From: Entrophospora sp. SA101
Taxonomy: Eukaryota > Glomeromycota > Glomeromycetes > Entrophosporales > Entrophosporaceae
DNA length: 64,000 nucleotides
Assembly (NCBI GenBank): GCA_958430865.1
Contig: CAUDNR010004075.1
Coordinates: 1-64,000, forward strand
Reading direction: 5' to 3'
A model generated the notes under the pieces. That model was not told where the DNA came from. It worked only from the letters and a program-made list of their open reading frames with translations, and made no database searches. The position numbers and the translations under genes were made by a program. Positions 1-11,900 of this stretch are shown one piece after another (the first letter of the stretch is position 1; the number at the start of each line of letters is the position of its first letter).

Positions 1-120
1 ATTTAAAAACCGAAACCAAACCGAAACCGAACCGAAAATTTTCGAATTGGTTTTTTAAAAACCGAAACCGAACCGAAAATTTCGGTTTAAACCGAACCGT
101 TCGGAGCTTTATAAACAAAC
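1..120. repeat. ACCGAA-rich repeat end, probable hAT-type MITE terminus
   Basis: The first 120 bases are built from imperfect ACCGAAACCGA units in both orientations. They end at about base 105 with a motif that reads GCTCCGAACGGTTCGG on the minus strand. A related end, TAGAGCTCCGAAAC, lies on the minus strand near 19998-20011, so this looks like one terminus of a hAT-type non-autonomous element with subterminal repeats. The other end lies outside the window. No target duplication can be checked. Confidence 0.4.
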
Positions 121-186
121 CACATTAGCTTTAAAGAGGGTATCAATTTATGTAAAAAAAAATGTCTCCAAATTTTTTTTTCATAG

Positions 187-448
187 ATTTTTAAATTTGA
201 GAATGATGCATAGGTGTTGGGATGTGGATCCATCAAAAAGACCAACTATTAGAGTGCTTTTGATTTTGCTATATAACAATAAACTTTCAATAGTATTGAT
301 GGTAATAATAGTAGTAATTCACAATAGTATTGATGATAATAATAGTAGCAATAGTAGTAATGATAATAGTAGTAATAGTAGCAGTGTTTTGAAACAAGTA
401 CACAAATCACATCCAGGTACATATCATAAAAGTAGAAGAGGTTACTAA
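187..448 (+). pseudogene. C-terminal exon of a TKL-type protein kinase, fragment
   Basis: An acceptor (tttttttcatag) at 186 is followed by an open frame containing MMHRCWDVDPSKRPTI, the conserved subdomain XI region of protein kinases (Cys-Trp...Arg-Pro). The rest is Ser/Asn low-complexity sequence up to a TAA at 446-448. No catalytic subdomains precede it in the window: the upstream sequence is a repeat. The frame has no convincing initiator ATG, so this is either the last exon of a gene displaced by the repeat or a decayed fragment. TKL and Sel1-associated kinases are greatly expanded in arbuscular mycorrhizal fungi (family knowledge). Function of this piece is unlikely. Confidence 0.5.
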
Positions 449-2167
449 AGCTTTAAAAAGTTATACAAATAATGATAGTTCATTAATCTCTAAAATGTTA
501 TTAATTTTAAAATTATCATCTGTTAATTATTACTAACAATATATTTTACTTGCATTTGATTGATTAATAAACGTTAGATTCTAGTGATTAAAAGAGAGGA
601 TCAACGAGTGACTAATTTAACTTCCACCAAGTTTACTTATTCGTTATAATATTTGTCTTTTTATTTCATTTCTTAATAAGCCTTTACAGTTTTCTGATTT
701 TGTTAAGTAGTGATGCCTTTTGATTACAGTTTAACCTTTGGGCTACTCATTCTTGTCAGTTAATTGCAAGGAACTCACAATAATTCAATGCTTGTCAATT
801 AAATTTACGAAATTACCTTAGTTCTCGTTTACTGCCTCTTTCTAGTGCCTAAAAAGTTTCGATGGATCTATAAGCGCATTTAATGGTACTGAATAACTTT
901 AAGTAAATAAATTTTTTTTTTTGCAAAGCTCAAAGGCTTCCTTGTGACTGATTTATTTCTGTTGTTTAACCCGATCAAAAATTCGTAAATCCAAAATTAC
1001 GAATTTCAAATATTTATTCATTATTTCAGATATTTGTATAAATTTAACGAACTATTGTTAATTTTTTTCTTGTTCTTTAATGATAAAGTTCCTTTTTGGA
1101 CATCATATCTCTTATATCAATTTGATTGTTCATTTCAAGCTATATCAAAAAATTTATTTAATAAATTATATCATCATACAAAGAAAATGTTTTCGGACAA
1201 ATATTTTAATTGTTGTAAAAATATAATTATCTTTGAAAATGTTTATTTATATAGTAGGATAAGTTACAAATAAGTTAGTAATGTTTGTTATCAATCGATA
1301 ATCATTTGTGATATCGTAACAAATGTTTGAAATGATTATTTAAAATAAATACAAGTATCCAAAATAATTACAAGTATCCATAATCACAAGTATTCATAAT
1401 AATTACAAGTATCCGTAATAATTACAAGTATCCGTAATAATTACAAGTATCCGTAATAATTACAATTATTACGAGTATCCAAAATAATTATGAAAATAGA
1501 CTATATATATTAATATATTCAAATATCCTTGAATAAATTGATTTTTTGAATATTTGTAAAAAATTTGATTTTCGGTTAGGAACACTATATTAGTGACTTG
1601 TTTTAACAAATACCATTTGAAAATTATTTTTAAATTTTAAATGAACCATTAAACGGTTCTTGTACTTTAAATAAATTAGGAAACGGACTAAATAATTAGT
1701 TAATAGACTAATAACTAATACTTTAAATTGTTTAACAAATGTAAAAAGTTTTTCCTCTGATGATTTAAAGCTTAAAACAAAAAATTGATCAACATTTTAA
1801 TTAAAAATTTTATGGAATTGTCCTTTATTTAGAAGATCTTCAATTTTAAAACTGCTATCATTGAGATTCAGGAAAACCGGTGATGATCTATCTAATATAA
1901 TACTATTAATAATATTAAAAAAACCTAGATTAATTCAATAAAAACTAAAGATATCTATATCTATATCTACACTGAAAAAATAATAATTGTATGCATAAAT
2001 AAGATTAATAAATCCTAATAAGGATTAATTATGATTGATGGAGAAGATTTGATTTTTATTAATTGGGAGAAAATATTGTCAAGATTAATAGAGAAGAGAA
2101 GATTAGTAGAAAGAGAGAACAAATAAAAACGTCAGATTTTTTCTTAAATGCTTGGAAAATATTTCAA
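449..2167. other. Gene-poor AT-rich interval
   Basis: I see no convincing gene here. The one open frame (1034-1273) lacks an ATG at its start and reads as AT-rich noise. A short tandem repeat occupies about 1340-1490. The end of the interval is the 3' flank of the Myb/SANT-like gene. Confidence 0.5.
1340..1490. repeat. Short tandem repeat, unit about 17 bp
   Basis: Roughly nine imperfect units of ATAATTACAAGTATCCG follow one another. The last unit has an inserted AATTATTACGAGT variant. It is noncoding and AT-rich, with no flanking duplication seen. Confidence 0.75.
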
Positions 2168-3618
2168 TCAATAATTATTTTTTTGGCTTAATTGAGATAG
2201 TTTTACTTCTAATTCTTTAAGTTTGTTATCATGTTCAAGTCTTAATTGTTGTCTTTCAAATTGCAATTGGCATATTTCCAATTCAATTCTGTTTTTTTGT
2301 ATTTCATATTCTTTATTCAAGTTTTCATTTTCAAATTTCAAACTTTCTTCCCACATTCTTTCTCTGTACATTACTGATTCTTTGATAGCATCTGCAATTA
2401 TACATGCAGAAGAAATTCCAATTCTTCTTTTTTTACTGATACAATTTCTATTTTCAACTGCACCATTATCAATTGCGTTGTTTTCTTGATCATTGACAAG
2501 AGGATTAATAATATTATTTGCATTATTGTGATTATTATTAAACCTTTTAAATTTTACATAATCATCTTCCATAAAATAACCAGCTTTTATAAAATTATTA
2601 TTATTTATCTTATGGTTACCAATTATTACTTCATGTGATTCTACTTCACTAACATCAGTTGGTTTATTATTTTTGCTTTTCACAAGTCTTTTGGATTTAA
2701 GTCTTTCATTATAATAATTGATTTCAGATGATCTATCACTATCATGATCATTAGCATCATTGGAATCTTCTTTAATGATATCATCAATAATTCTGTACCA
2801 TTTCCAGTTATATTTAGCCGAATTGCTTTTAACTTCCTCATATTTATCCAACAATTGATTAAGTTTACTTTGAATTGCACCTTTTGATCTTGATGTAAAA
2901 TATTTACTGGCCATCTTTTCATAAAATTTTTTACTGTTCTTTTGGTATAATGCATAATCCTCCTTAAAATGATTAAGAAAAATAGAAACCTCTTCATCAT
3001 CCCAGAGTCTTCTTGATTTATTAATGCCATTCTCATTTAAACCTGATTTTGTAGCTGTTATAGTGGTTCTTGCTGATGTATACTTTACACTTGGTGATAT
3101 ATTTCTGGGATTATCATAATTATCATCATCATCGCCATAACCTAAATCTTGATTGCTTTCATTCATAGACTAAAACATAAATATTTATATATTATATATT
3201 TATTTTTTCAATAAAAAGTTTTTTAAATAATATAATCAATTACATCAATATTGCTACTTACACTTTTGTCTTCTTCCTTGTCATTAGTATTATCAGGCTG
3301 AAAATTGGATTCTGAAGAGGGTCTAAAGTTGTTGAAAGCATTTATTTCAGAGACCGGGATTCTTTCAACCTCTGACATTGAAACAAAATCGACTGCACTC
3401 TTCTTGGATTCTGATTCCATTACAGCATGTAAAAGTTGTGATAAATAGTTATGATCCATGTCAGGTATACCAGTTTCTAAGTTATGAAAATCATGTGACT
3501 CCTGGGTAATAGTATTGTCTAGATTGTTATTTGTATCAAATAAATTGTACATTATAGAATCATTGACGAAAGTTTGAATGTCATTCATTTCAGGCATTGA
3601 ATTGTTTTTTTGCTCCAT
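2168..3618 (-). CDS. Myb/SANT-like DNA-binding protein with C-terminal coiled coil
   Basis: Two exons, 3618-3262 and 3169-2168, are joined across a 92-nt phase-0 intron (donor GTAAGT, acceptor TTTATGTTTTAG), giving 452 aa. The start is the ATG at 3618; the open frame extends 18 nt further but only to a TTG. The N-terminal half is acidic and low complexity. A helical Trp-bearing domain at about residues 170-250 (RRLWDDEEVSIFLNHF ... WKWYRIIDDI) resembles the Myb/SANT-like or trihelix domains found in fungal and transposon-derived regulators. A basic KKRRIG patch near 365 may be a nuclear signal. The last 70 residues form a charged Glu/Lys/Gln coiled coil, suggesting dimerisation. Likely a nuclear DNA-binding protein; target unknown. 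It could be a domesticated or element-borne protein, but no terminal repeats are visible. Confidence 0.7.
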
Positions 3619-3749
3619 CTTTTTTTTTTTGCTCAATAAATTTCAGGGGTAAACTTGTTAAACAATACTGTATATATTTAGTTTTGTCATGACTAGATGA
3701 TCATTAAACGATTTTTTTAATCAGAAATAAGAAAATTATTTTTTACTCA

Positions 3750-4897
3750 ATGATGTCAAATGCAAAAGGAATGGCAAGAATACCTATAAGATCAATAATG
3801 AGATTGCCAAATTCAATAAAGGGAAATAGTAGATTTGATAAATTAATAGAAAAAAAAATTTTTTATTCAAATTATGAAAAATTGGGAAGAAAAAGTGAAG
3901 ACAAACAAAAAATCAATAAAAATAAAATTATATCTATTAATAATAATTTTGCTGGTATATATAATTCATTAATTAATTGAATAAGATAGCATTTATTTAT
4001 AAAAAGAATGATAATAACAACAATAAATAACTAGATATTAAAGATAAATTGCCAACAATTCAACAAAAAATCAAACAACCAATAAACCCTCATATACTTA
4101 AAGTTACAATAATAGGAACAGCCAATTCAGGAAAATCTACTTTGATAAATTCTTTAATTGGTGATAATGTAAATATTATCCAATGGTGATAATTGATGAT
4201 TGATAATTAATAATAATAAAAAATGTATTTATTAGGTGACAATTGTATCAGACAAACCACATACAACAAGAGAAAGAGTTTCCACAATATTAACAGTTGA
4301 TAACAAGCAAATTGTAATTAATTTATAATAAATTAATATATCATGAATTAATATATGATGAATTAAAATTTATAAATTATATAGATTTTTTTAGATACTC
4401 CAGGTGTAATATTTACAACAAGATCAACATCAACATCAACATCACCATTAACCAAATATAAACAAAGATATAATCGTGAATTGATTAATTCTTCATGGAA
4501 TACAATAAATGAAGTTGATTATGGTAATTATATATAGTATGATGATATATGATTATATTATATTATATTATATTACTTTTATATTATAATTTTATAGTGA
4601 TATTAGTGATTGATGCATTAAAAATAACTGAATACAGTTATTATGGTGAACAATTTATTATTGAGAAATTAAAAACTATGAAAAAACCAATTATTTTAAT
4701 ATTTAGCAAGGTAAAATAATATTTAGGAATGTTATATATTATATATTTACTTGTATATTTAAATATTTTTCTTATAGATTGATTGAAAAAAATTCAGAAA
4801 TAAGAATTTAGAACTCTTAACCAAATACCCATTTCTACAAAACTGTCCAACTATTTCAATATCTGCTTTATGTAATATTAAGTTAAATATGTTAAAA
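3750..4897 (+). pseudogene. Era-type GTPase (mitochondrial ERAL1-like), truncated and interrupted
   Basis: Exons 3750-3954, 4035-4168, 4236-4313, 4385-4523, 4598-4710 and 4778-4897 join in frame through five short introns. The basic N-terminus could be a mitochondrial presequence. The GTPase motifs are in order: G1 GTANSGKST, G2 TTRERV, G3 DTPG, G4 FSKID (the usual Asn of NKxD is Ser), G5 SISA. Era-family proteins bind small-subunit rRNA and need a C-terminal KH domain. Here exon 6 opens with ATT GAT TGA, an in-frame stop right after G4. After the next donor (GTAAGT at 4898) the intron runs into a dispersed repeat at 4928, and no KH domain follows. The gene therefore lacks G5 (by nonsense) and KH (by truncation) and is probably dead; a second intact copy elsewhere would be expected. 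A sequencing error could explain the TGA but not the missing 3' half. Confidence 0.75.
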
Positions 4898-5540
4898 GTA
4901 AGTAATCAATATTTCTTTTTATATTTGGGGCATACTGCAACAAAACCAGACAAAGTGAACATTGGTATTTCCAGTATTTCAGGGATCAAAATTTAGTCAT
5001 TTGAAATGTGATTATAATTACCAGTTTTATAATATCCTATTTGTTATCCTCTTAATATCAGGTGATATATAGAATCACCTCTATATAAAATAGTTAATAT
5101 GAACTCATTTACATTAGGTCTACTATGGAACCCAAGAATTACAGCATTATTAGAAGTATTTTAAGGAAAGAGCAAGGAGAAAAAATTGCACCTTATGAAT
5201 AATACCAAGTTCTTTGGGAATGTCTAGATAAAGAAAAAATCACTTATGAAATTTATCAAGAAGTCAGATAACTAAATTTGCTTCTTATTCTCCAGCTTAT
5301 TGAGCTGTCAAATCAAGTCTGTATTTAAGAGGAGGCTAACCAATATTTCTAACAATTTTTGAAAAAAAAATTTTTTTTTGTACCTAATACTAATGGATGT
5401 AAAGATAACTTTATTAAAGAAATTAGCCATTTGCATAGTTCCACCAGTGGTTAGATGCAATTACTTTATGAACATTTCCATTTTTATGTCATTAAGCAGC
5501 AAATGCATAAACTAGATGTCTTAGTAAAAATGTTGTGCTT

Positions 5541-5778
5541 CAGTAGGGAGAGATTCAGTATGGTATAACTCTTGCAGAACATATGGTATGGTATGGTATA
5601 GCCCATATTTTTCCATACCAAGTCACGCAAAATTTTATTCTAAATCCTTTTTTTGGTGGGTGTGAAGGGAAGTATGTTTGATTTAAGCATTGGTATACAA
5701 CCTTTTTATTACACTTATACAATACCATACTGTATGTTTTGCAAGAGTTATACCATACTGAATGCCCATATACTCGTA
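5541..5778. mobile_element. MITE, 238 bp, 6-bp target duplication GTGCTT
   Basis: GTGCTT at 5535-5540 and 5779-5784 flanks an insert that is absent from the homologous copy near 32837, where one GTGCTT runs directly on. Long inverted arms sit just inside the ends: TTCAGTATGGTATAACTC from 5554 and its complement ending at 5762. The outermost 10-16 bp match poorly. It has no coding capacity. Confidence 0.75.
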
Positions 5779-5832
5779 GTGCTTTGAACTAGAAACTAAA
5801 GAGGTTGAATCATTTAACATTTCTGTCAGTTG

Positions 5833-6127
5833 TCAATAAGATGTCACTGAGATACACAACTCAGTGTACAAATCTGTACTTCCACACAACCAAACCTTGT
5901 CCCAGATACTATTAATACATATTTCCACACTGGAAAAGTCCTGTGAACATACAACATAAATGACACCTGATTTCAGGTTGTGGGGTCTACCTATACCACT
6001 TCTAATATCCACAATTGCATGACGCTTAACACATTTCAGAATTGAACCATATAGCCCATCATCCTTCATCTTCCTTTGATGATTTTCCAGATCTTCACCA
6101 TCTCAAACTAGCTCTATCATCCAATCA
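5833..6127 (-). pseudogene. 3' fragment of Crinkler-like nuclease gene (copy A)
   Basis: This is the C-terminal end of the same protein as in copy B: MKDDGLYGSILKC...HNLKSGVIYVVC, ending in SVTSY. Read upstream from the 78-residue frame there is a TGA inside the expected IELV-R-DGED motif, exactly as in copy B, so the lesion predates the duplication. Beyond 6127 the gene is replaced by transposase DNA. Three residues differ from copy B in the shared frame (V/A, R/H and T/R types). Not functional. Confidence 0.7.
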
Positions 6128-7267
6128 GTTCTGCAATATAGGAAAGTGTTCTTAGAAAAAATGTTTGACCATGAGAAGTATATGTCCAAATATGAAGGTG
6201 AAACAATGGATAGAATAATCCCTAACTTACCTGAAGGAGAAAAAGAAAGAATTCTTGTAGTTCATGATGAGAGTATTTTCTATTCTAATGATGGTAAACG
6301 TGGAGTGTGGACCAAGAATGGTGAGATGCCACTGAGAAAAAAGGGAAATGGCAGATCAATTATGGTTAGTGAATTTTTAACAGAAGTTAATGGATGCCTT
6401 CGTTTGCAACAAGCTGACATAGAGAAACATCCATATGTACCTGAAGAAGCACAATGTTATTTAAAGCCTGGCATAAATCAAGATGGTTATTGGACAGCAG
6501 AACATCTTCTTGAGCAAATCGAATATAAAGCAATCCCTATTTTTGAGGCATTATATCCAGATTGCATAGCTGTATTTGCTTTTGATAATAGTTCTAACCA
6601 TGCTGCATTCAGAAATGATGCTTTGGTTGCAAAACGAATGAATCTAAAACCAGGTGGCAAGCAACCTGTTATGCGTGATACTTACTTTGGAGAAGATAAA
6701 CAGCCACAATCAATGGTTTTTCCATCTACACATCCTGATGAGAAACTTAGAAACAAACCTAAGGGCATAAAACAAGTGTTAATAGAAAGAGGAAAATGGT
6801 CATCTCAAGGATTAATATTAGAATGCAAAGAATGTAAAGAAAATATTAAAGATGATTCAAGAAAATCTTGTTGTGCACGTCGTGTATTATCATTGGAACC
6901 AGATTTTTTAGCACAAAAAGGAGCAATTGAAGAGCTGATTGAGAATGCTGGACATAAATGCATCTTTTTTCCAAAATTTCACTGTGAGCTAAACTTTATT
7001 GAAAGATATTGGGGTGCTGCTAAATGATATCTGAGAGAAAATTGTGATTATTCATGGGAGGGTTTAAAAAAAACAGTACCTGAAAGTCTTGAATCAGTAT
7101 CTTTAATTACAATTAGGAAATTTTCAAGAAAGTGTTGGCGTTATATGGACTTATATAGAAAAGAAATCAGTGGTAAATTAGCAGAGTATGCTGTCAAAAA
7201 ATATAGATCTCATAGGAGAATACCAGATGGTGTAATTGAAGAATTAAATAGAATTAATATAGAATAA
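6128..7267 (+). pseudogene. DDE transposase (IS630/Tc1-like, fungal), 5'-truncated, one nonsense codon
   Basis: The reading frame begins abruptly at the repeat junction (QYRKVFLEKMF) without an ATG; its N-terminal DNA-binding part is missing. Catalytic-type motifs are present in order: VVHDES near the start, FAFDNSSNHA in the middle and CELNFIERYWGAAK at the end, a D-D-E layout. A Cys-rich stretch (CKECKEN...CCARRV) lies before the last motif. A TGA at 7025-7027 interrupts the Arg of the expected AAK-R-Y; the frame then continues for about 80 residues to a TAA at 7265. The paralogue at 29.5-31.9 kb shares all motifs and lies in a TIR/TA-bounded element. The superfamily assignment rests on motif layout and that TA duplication. 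No terminal repeat could be identified for this copy. Confidence 0.75.
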
Positions 7268-9360
7268 TAATAAATTGCTTTTAAAAAAATTAACCAATAA
7301 AAATTCATTGATAGTTATCTGAAATTTCGGAATGATCTACATTTTTGATGAGTATAGATGACCTGCACCATACAGTTATATAAACCTATATCTCCTTCAC
7401 TAAAATTATTTGGCTAGTATGCAAAGTCTACTAATAGAACTTGTTAAGCAGATCAAATCACATGATTTATGTCTAAGAACCATAGGTCTAGTATCAATAA
7501 TTAAAATTTTCCATATAATGAACTTTTCAAAAAAAAATTTTTTAAAAAAAATACAAATGTTTCTTTATTTATAAAAAATCTTAAATATAATTTCAGTATG
7601 TACGATTTTTTTAAAATAATTTTTTCAGAATATATGTTAATTGAAAATGCAAAAATATTCGGGGTTTGTTAGTAGTATTTTAATTTAAAGAGGGATTGAA
7701 TTTACTCGGAAGATCTACACAAATTTGGACCAAAAATCCCTGTACGTTTAAGGGATACAAATGACTGTTGATCTGCAACAGTGTCCACTATGCTTGTAAA
7801 ATTACTATTTTATGCATTTCAAAAAAGAAAAAGAATATTTATTATAAAAATGGTAGAACTGAAAATGTGTATAACAATTAAAGCAATGGAGTAAAAATGT
7901 GGATACAAAGTGGAACTAATACTATCAATAAGATGCAAATACACCCATCAAGCAGAAAGATTGATGAGCAACAAGGTCTTGTAAAACTTATGTGATAAAT
8001 ATTTTTACTTGCACAAGTAGAGTCAGGTGTATGGACAGATGATTGTGAGAAGGAGAAGGATATATTTATGGAATTTTAGGGAAATAACATCATCATCATC
8101 ATTCTCTCAATTCTCTTCATCCAACATCCCAACATCCCCAATATAATTCTCATCCTCATCCTCAACTTGTACTGAATAAGTCATTTAGAATGTGCTTGAG
8201 CTGCAACTATGACCAAAATTCTAAAAGACAAAAGTAGCTGTTTAGTCATCAAGATTCTCATTCTTAATTCAAAAGCAAAGACCACCAGTTGTAAACCTTA
8301 CTAAGAAAAAAAGACTTTATAAAAGTGCAAAAAATCAAAACAACATATTTCTCAGGCAGGAATACACTCCTTTTAAAAGTTACAAGTGATCAAAAAGAGA
8401 TCAGTTTTGAATGGTATTATAGATTCTTCTTCTGATTCAAGTTCAAATAACAAAAGCAATAAGTCCAATGATGTGAATCAGAAGATAAACTCAATGTAGA
8501 TAATGAATTTGATGTAGGTAGTGAACCTGATGTAGATAATGAACCTGGTATAGTTAGTGTACATGGTGGGGTTAATGAATTTTCTATTGTTAGTAAATCT
8601 AATATCATAAGTAAATTATAATTCAATGTCAAAAAAAATTATTATTAGGAATTAACTTATTTTGGTATTATATTTAAAAAAATTGGGTAAAAGTTTTAGT
8701 CAATTTCAATCTGTTCTTCATTTACTCAAAAATAAAATAACATTCAATTATATTACAAACAATATTGATCATAAAGATGAAAGAGATTCTAAAAAAGTTA
8801 TTATCAAAAATTATTATAGAAAATTAAACAGCATTATTATTATTGTATATTGTATATTAGTTAATTGCAATTTTATTAAATTTATAATTTAAATTCTTAC
8901 ATTGTGCAATACATTATGGGTATGTGCCTCTGTCATAATCTATAATTTTAACAAAGTTTGTTCAATAATGCCTAGGCAATTCAATTGATTCATACATTAT
9001 GAATTTAAAGTTATGATGGTATTTATGGATCTTTTGAATTTTCGAAAGCAAATAGGGCTTCATTTCCATTACTGGCTCTAACTGCTTTGCACTTCATGTC
9101 ACTAAGGATATACAATTAATTATATTTTTAACAAAAAAAATAATTTGGTAAAAGTATGGTACCTATATTTTTGTTGGGGTGGATACTGGTTGGGACACCA
9201 ATTAGGAATTAGAATGTGTCATTTGAGAAAAATCTGATTGCTTTTGCTCCATTGTTTCCAATTGCAGGATGAAACAACTGTTATAAATATTATTTTCTTG
9301 TAAATATTTTATTTTTCTATTAATTTTCTTATTTTATTTTCTTTGAGAAATTAAAGGTTA
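7268..9360. other. Interval without convincing genes
   Basis: The plus strand at about 8400-8625 encodes a decayed acidic repeat (frame pieces such as DVGSEPDVDNEPG) interrupted by stops and frameshifts. The frame at 8662-8892 has no recognisable domain and does not start with ATG. Nothing else is supported. The right end is the 3' flank of the xylulokinase gene. Confidence 0.45.
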
Positions 9361-11419
9361 TTATTCTTGAATTCTGGAAATTCGATTATTTATTACAATA
9401 TTTTCTAATTCTTTATAGACGTTAAACATATCCTTATAGATATCAGTATATTCAATTCTAGGTTTCGCAACACTAACAAAAGAATTAATTTCCAACTTTT
9501 CATCTTCAAAATCATTCTCAAAGTTGAATGCCATCTTTGCTTTCATAGCAGCCCCCATAGAAGCTGCATTGACATCGTTATTATCATTACAATTATGATG
9601 ATGCTTTTGTTTCCAAATCTCTTTGCCAAAAACATCTGATAACACTTGTAAAATTTCATGATTTTTACTTGCTCCTCCCACAACAACTACTTTATTGACC
9701 AAGTTTTCAAAATCATTAATCAATTTCTCGATTCTGATCCTCATTGAAATAAATTGTGACTCAATGATACACCTAACATTATCAAGCTTAGGATCATCTT
9801 GAAACTCATCAATCAGCTGGCTATCTTCAAATCTATAAATCCCTTTTGCAAATGGTATGATCTCCTGCACTAAAAAATAAAATCCCATTTTTCTTTTGTT
9901 TGGTTTCGAGGTTTTCAACAATTGATTGAATAGTGTCCATGCTGATGACAACAAGGAGGGATCATTGCTGTCATTTCTTATTGTTGTTGTATATTTATCA
10001 CGAATGTACTCACGTGTTAAACTTCCATTCTTATAGCATATCATTGACATATAAGCTGATGGATTTGTTGGATGACATAGTGTGTGTGATTCGATTGTTG
10101 GTGATGGTTTATTTGTGTACAATAAAATTGTATCTGATGTTCCTAATGATATTAATATATCTCCAGGAGTAAGATTCATAGATATAAGAGTGGCTGGATT
10201 ATCACCTGTAAATGGAATGATTCTACAATCTATTTTTTTTTTTAAAAAAAATAATCACTCACATCAAATGCATACATGTTTATATATATATATGTGTGTG
10301 TATGCATGTATGTATATATATATATCATACCTTTATCAAATCCATATTTTTTTACAAAATAATTGGAAACATTTCCCAAAATTTTTAATCCATTAGGTTC
10401 AGGCTCACCAAGTTTCAATTTTAATTTTTCTCCATCACCATCTCCACAGATTTTTAATAATTTATCATTCCATTGTTTATTGTTTATATCTAGCAAGTTC
10501 ATTCCTGATCCGTCAGCTATATCAATTGGTGCAAATCTACCAAGGAATATCGAGGCAAGGAATGAGCTAATTAAAGATATTCTTTTGGTTTTTGAATATG
10601 CCAAAGGATTTGTTTGGCTAAACTAAAATAAACATTTACATTATTATACAAGTTAATTTTATTTTTTGATTTATATTTTTTTAAAAAAAAAAAAAAGTTA
10701 GTATACTTTGGTAATTTGATTTCCTGTGAATCTTTCATAAGCTATTGATCCTGATAAATTCACCAAAATTTCTTTACCACCAATTAATTTTTCTAAATTC
10801 TTACATTGTTCTGTGGTACTTGAATCTTGCCAAGTTGGTGAATCTGGTATAGAAAAGGCATTTATAAATTGTGAAACCAAACTTTCAGTTGGATTCAAAT
10901 TTTCTAAAATTCCCAATGAATTTTCTGACCAATAAACACTTCCATGTTGCTAATAATTTTAATTATAAAATATTTTTTTGTCAGAGGAATGACAATAAAT
11001 AGACAATTGATCAATTAAAAAGGAGGGGGAAGGAAGGGATCTTACTCACTTGAGCAGCTCCAGACATTGCTTTTATTTGATGAAATGGAAATTTTTTTTC
11101 AGATAGTTTATTCAACAATAAATCAATTGATTCAACCCACATTAATGTAGGGCAAATAACAACATTCTCATTTGATATTACACCATTTTTTGTTCTAAAA
11201 GAAAATTAATAATAACCGATAATCATTATGGTTTATTTTTATAAAAATTAATCAATTTATACAATAATTATGGTATGATAATAACCCATAACTTGGTAAT
11301 TCTTTATCAAAATTAACTAATTCTTCAAATACCACTTTGCTGATTTCATTGATTGCTGTGAATTTTAATTGTTGTGTTGATAAATCAAAACCTGCAAATA
11401 AATTTGAATTATTAGACAT
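9361..11419 (-). CDS. Xylulokinase (FGGY family)
   Basis: Five exons, 11419-11286, 11194-11050, 10949-10707, 10622-10331 and 10229-9361, total 1683 nt with no remainder and encode 560 aa, the usual size for eukaryotic xylulokinases. The enzyme phosphorylates D-xylulose to xylulose 5-phosphate in the cytosol, feeding the pentose phosphate pathway. N-terminal ATPase-fold motif LFAGFDLSTQQLK and the substrate-region MSGAAQQHGSVYW are the family hallmarks. The second lobe carries IPFTGDNPATL, GDILISLGTSDT (phosphate binding) and VVVGGASKN (adenosine motif). The start is the ATG at 11419. Intron 4 contains a (TA/TG)n tract. A second, frameshifted copy begins at 62894. The family is secure; substrate among FGGY sugars is inferred from the MSGAAQQHG and GTSDT signature. 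Confidence 0.9.
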
Positions 11420-11900
11420 TTCATTTTATTTAAAAAAATTTATTTTGATTGGCCAAGAATATTATGTATAATGTGGCTTAGAAAAATAATCAGAATTGAA
11501 AGGCATGCGGGAAAGCAGAAAGGTTAAATGGTGCCTGGGGTTTTTTCTTTAGGTTTTGTTAGATGGAGAATAAAAAATGATTAAATGTTTAAATGTTTGA
11601 TTTTAATTATTAAGTAATAATATCATATTAAATATTTAAATAATGATAATTCTATATATATGTAAAAGAATAACATTTTTTATCTATTTTAATTAAATTA
11701 AATTAAATAATATAAGTTAAAAAGAATATAATTATTTTTTAAAAAATATACAGTATTACAAATCTTTTATATGATATTTCCCCTTGAAAAAAAGGAAAAA
11801 GAATGGAGTGTATGTATGCACGTGTTTGTGCCAAAAAATCTTATCATTATATTGGTGCAAAGATGGTAGCATTTTCAGGGTATTTGTAGTATTTGTGCTC
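11420..11900. other. Intergenic DNA between xylulokinase and glycosyltransferase
   Basis: AT-rich spacer between the 5' end of the xylulokinase gene and the 3' end of the glycosyltransferase gene, both on the minus strand. No open frame or repeat is seen. It is conserved in the inverted copy at 62413-62893. Confidence 0.6.

Larger units (their letters stand above)
4928..6127. repeat. Dispersed repeat copy A (Crinkler-like unit), interrupted by a MITE
   Basis: 4928-5540 plus 5785-6127 matches 29363-29402 joined to 32233-33176 at high identity, in the same orientation. Both copies start with GGGCATACTGCAACAAAACC and both carry the 3' end of the same minus-strand gene. Copy A lacks the DDE transposon that splits copy B and so preserves the empty site (ATTGGTATTTCC near 4966). 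It carries its own 238-bp MITE. The match stops at 6127, where transposase sequence begins. Confidence 0.85.

Noticed and set aside
1034..1273. 79-codon open frame
   Set aside because: Very AT-rich Phe/Ile/Lys composition, no recognisable motif, and no splice or conservation support.
8662..8892. 76-codon open frame
   Set aside because: The initiator is not ATG, the sequence has no recognisable domain, and the composition looks like AT-rich noise.
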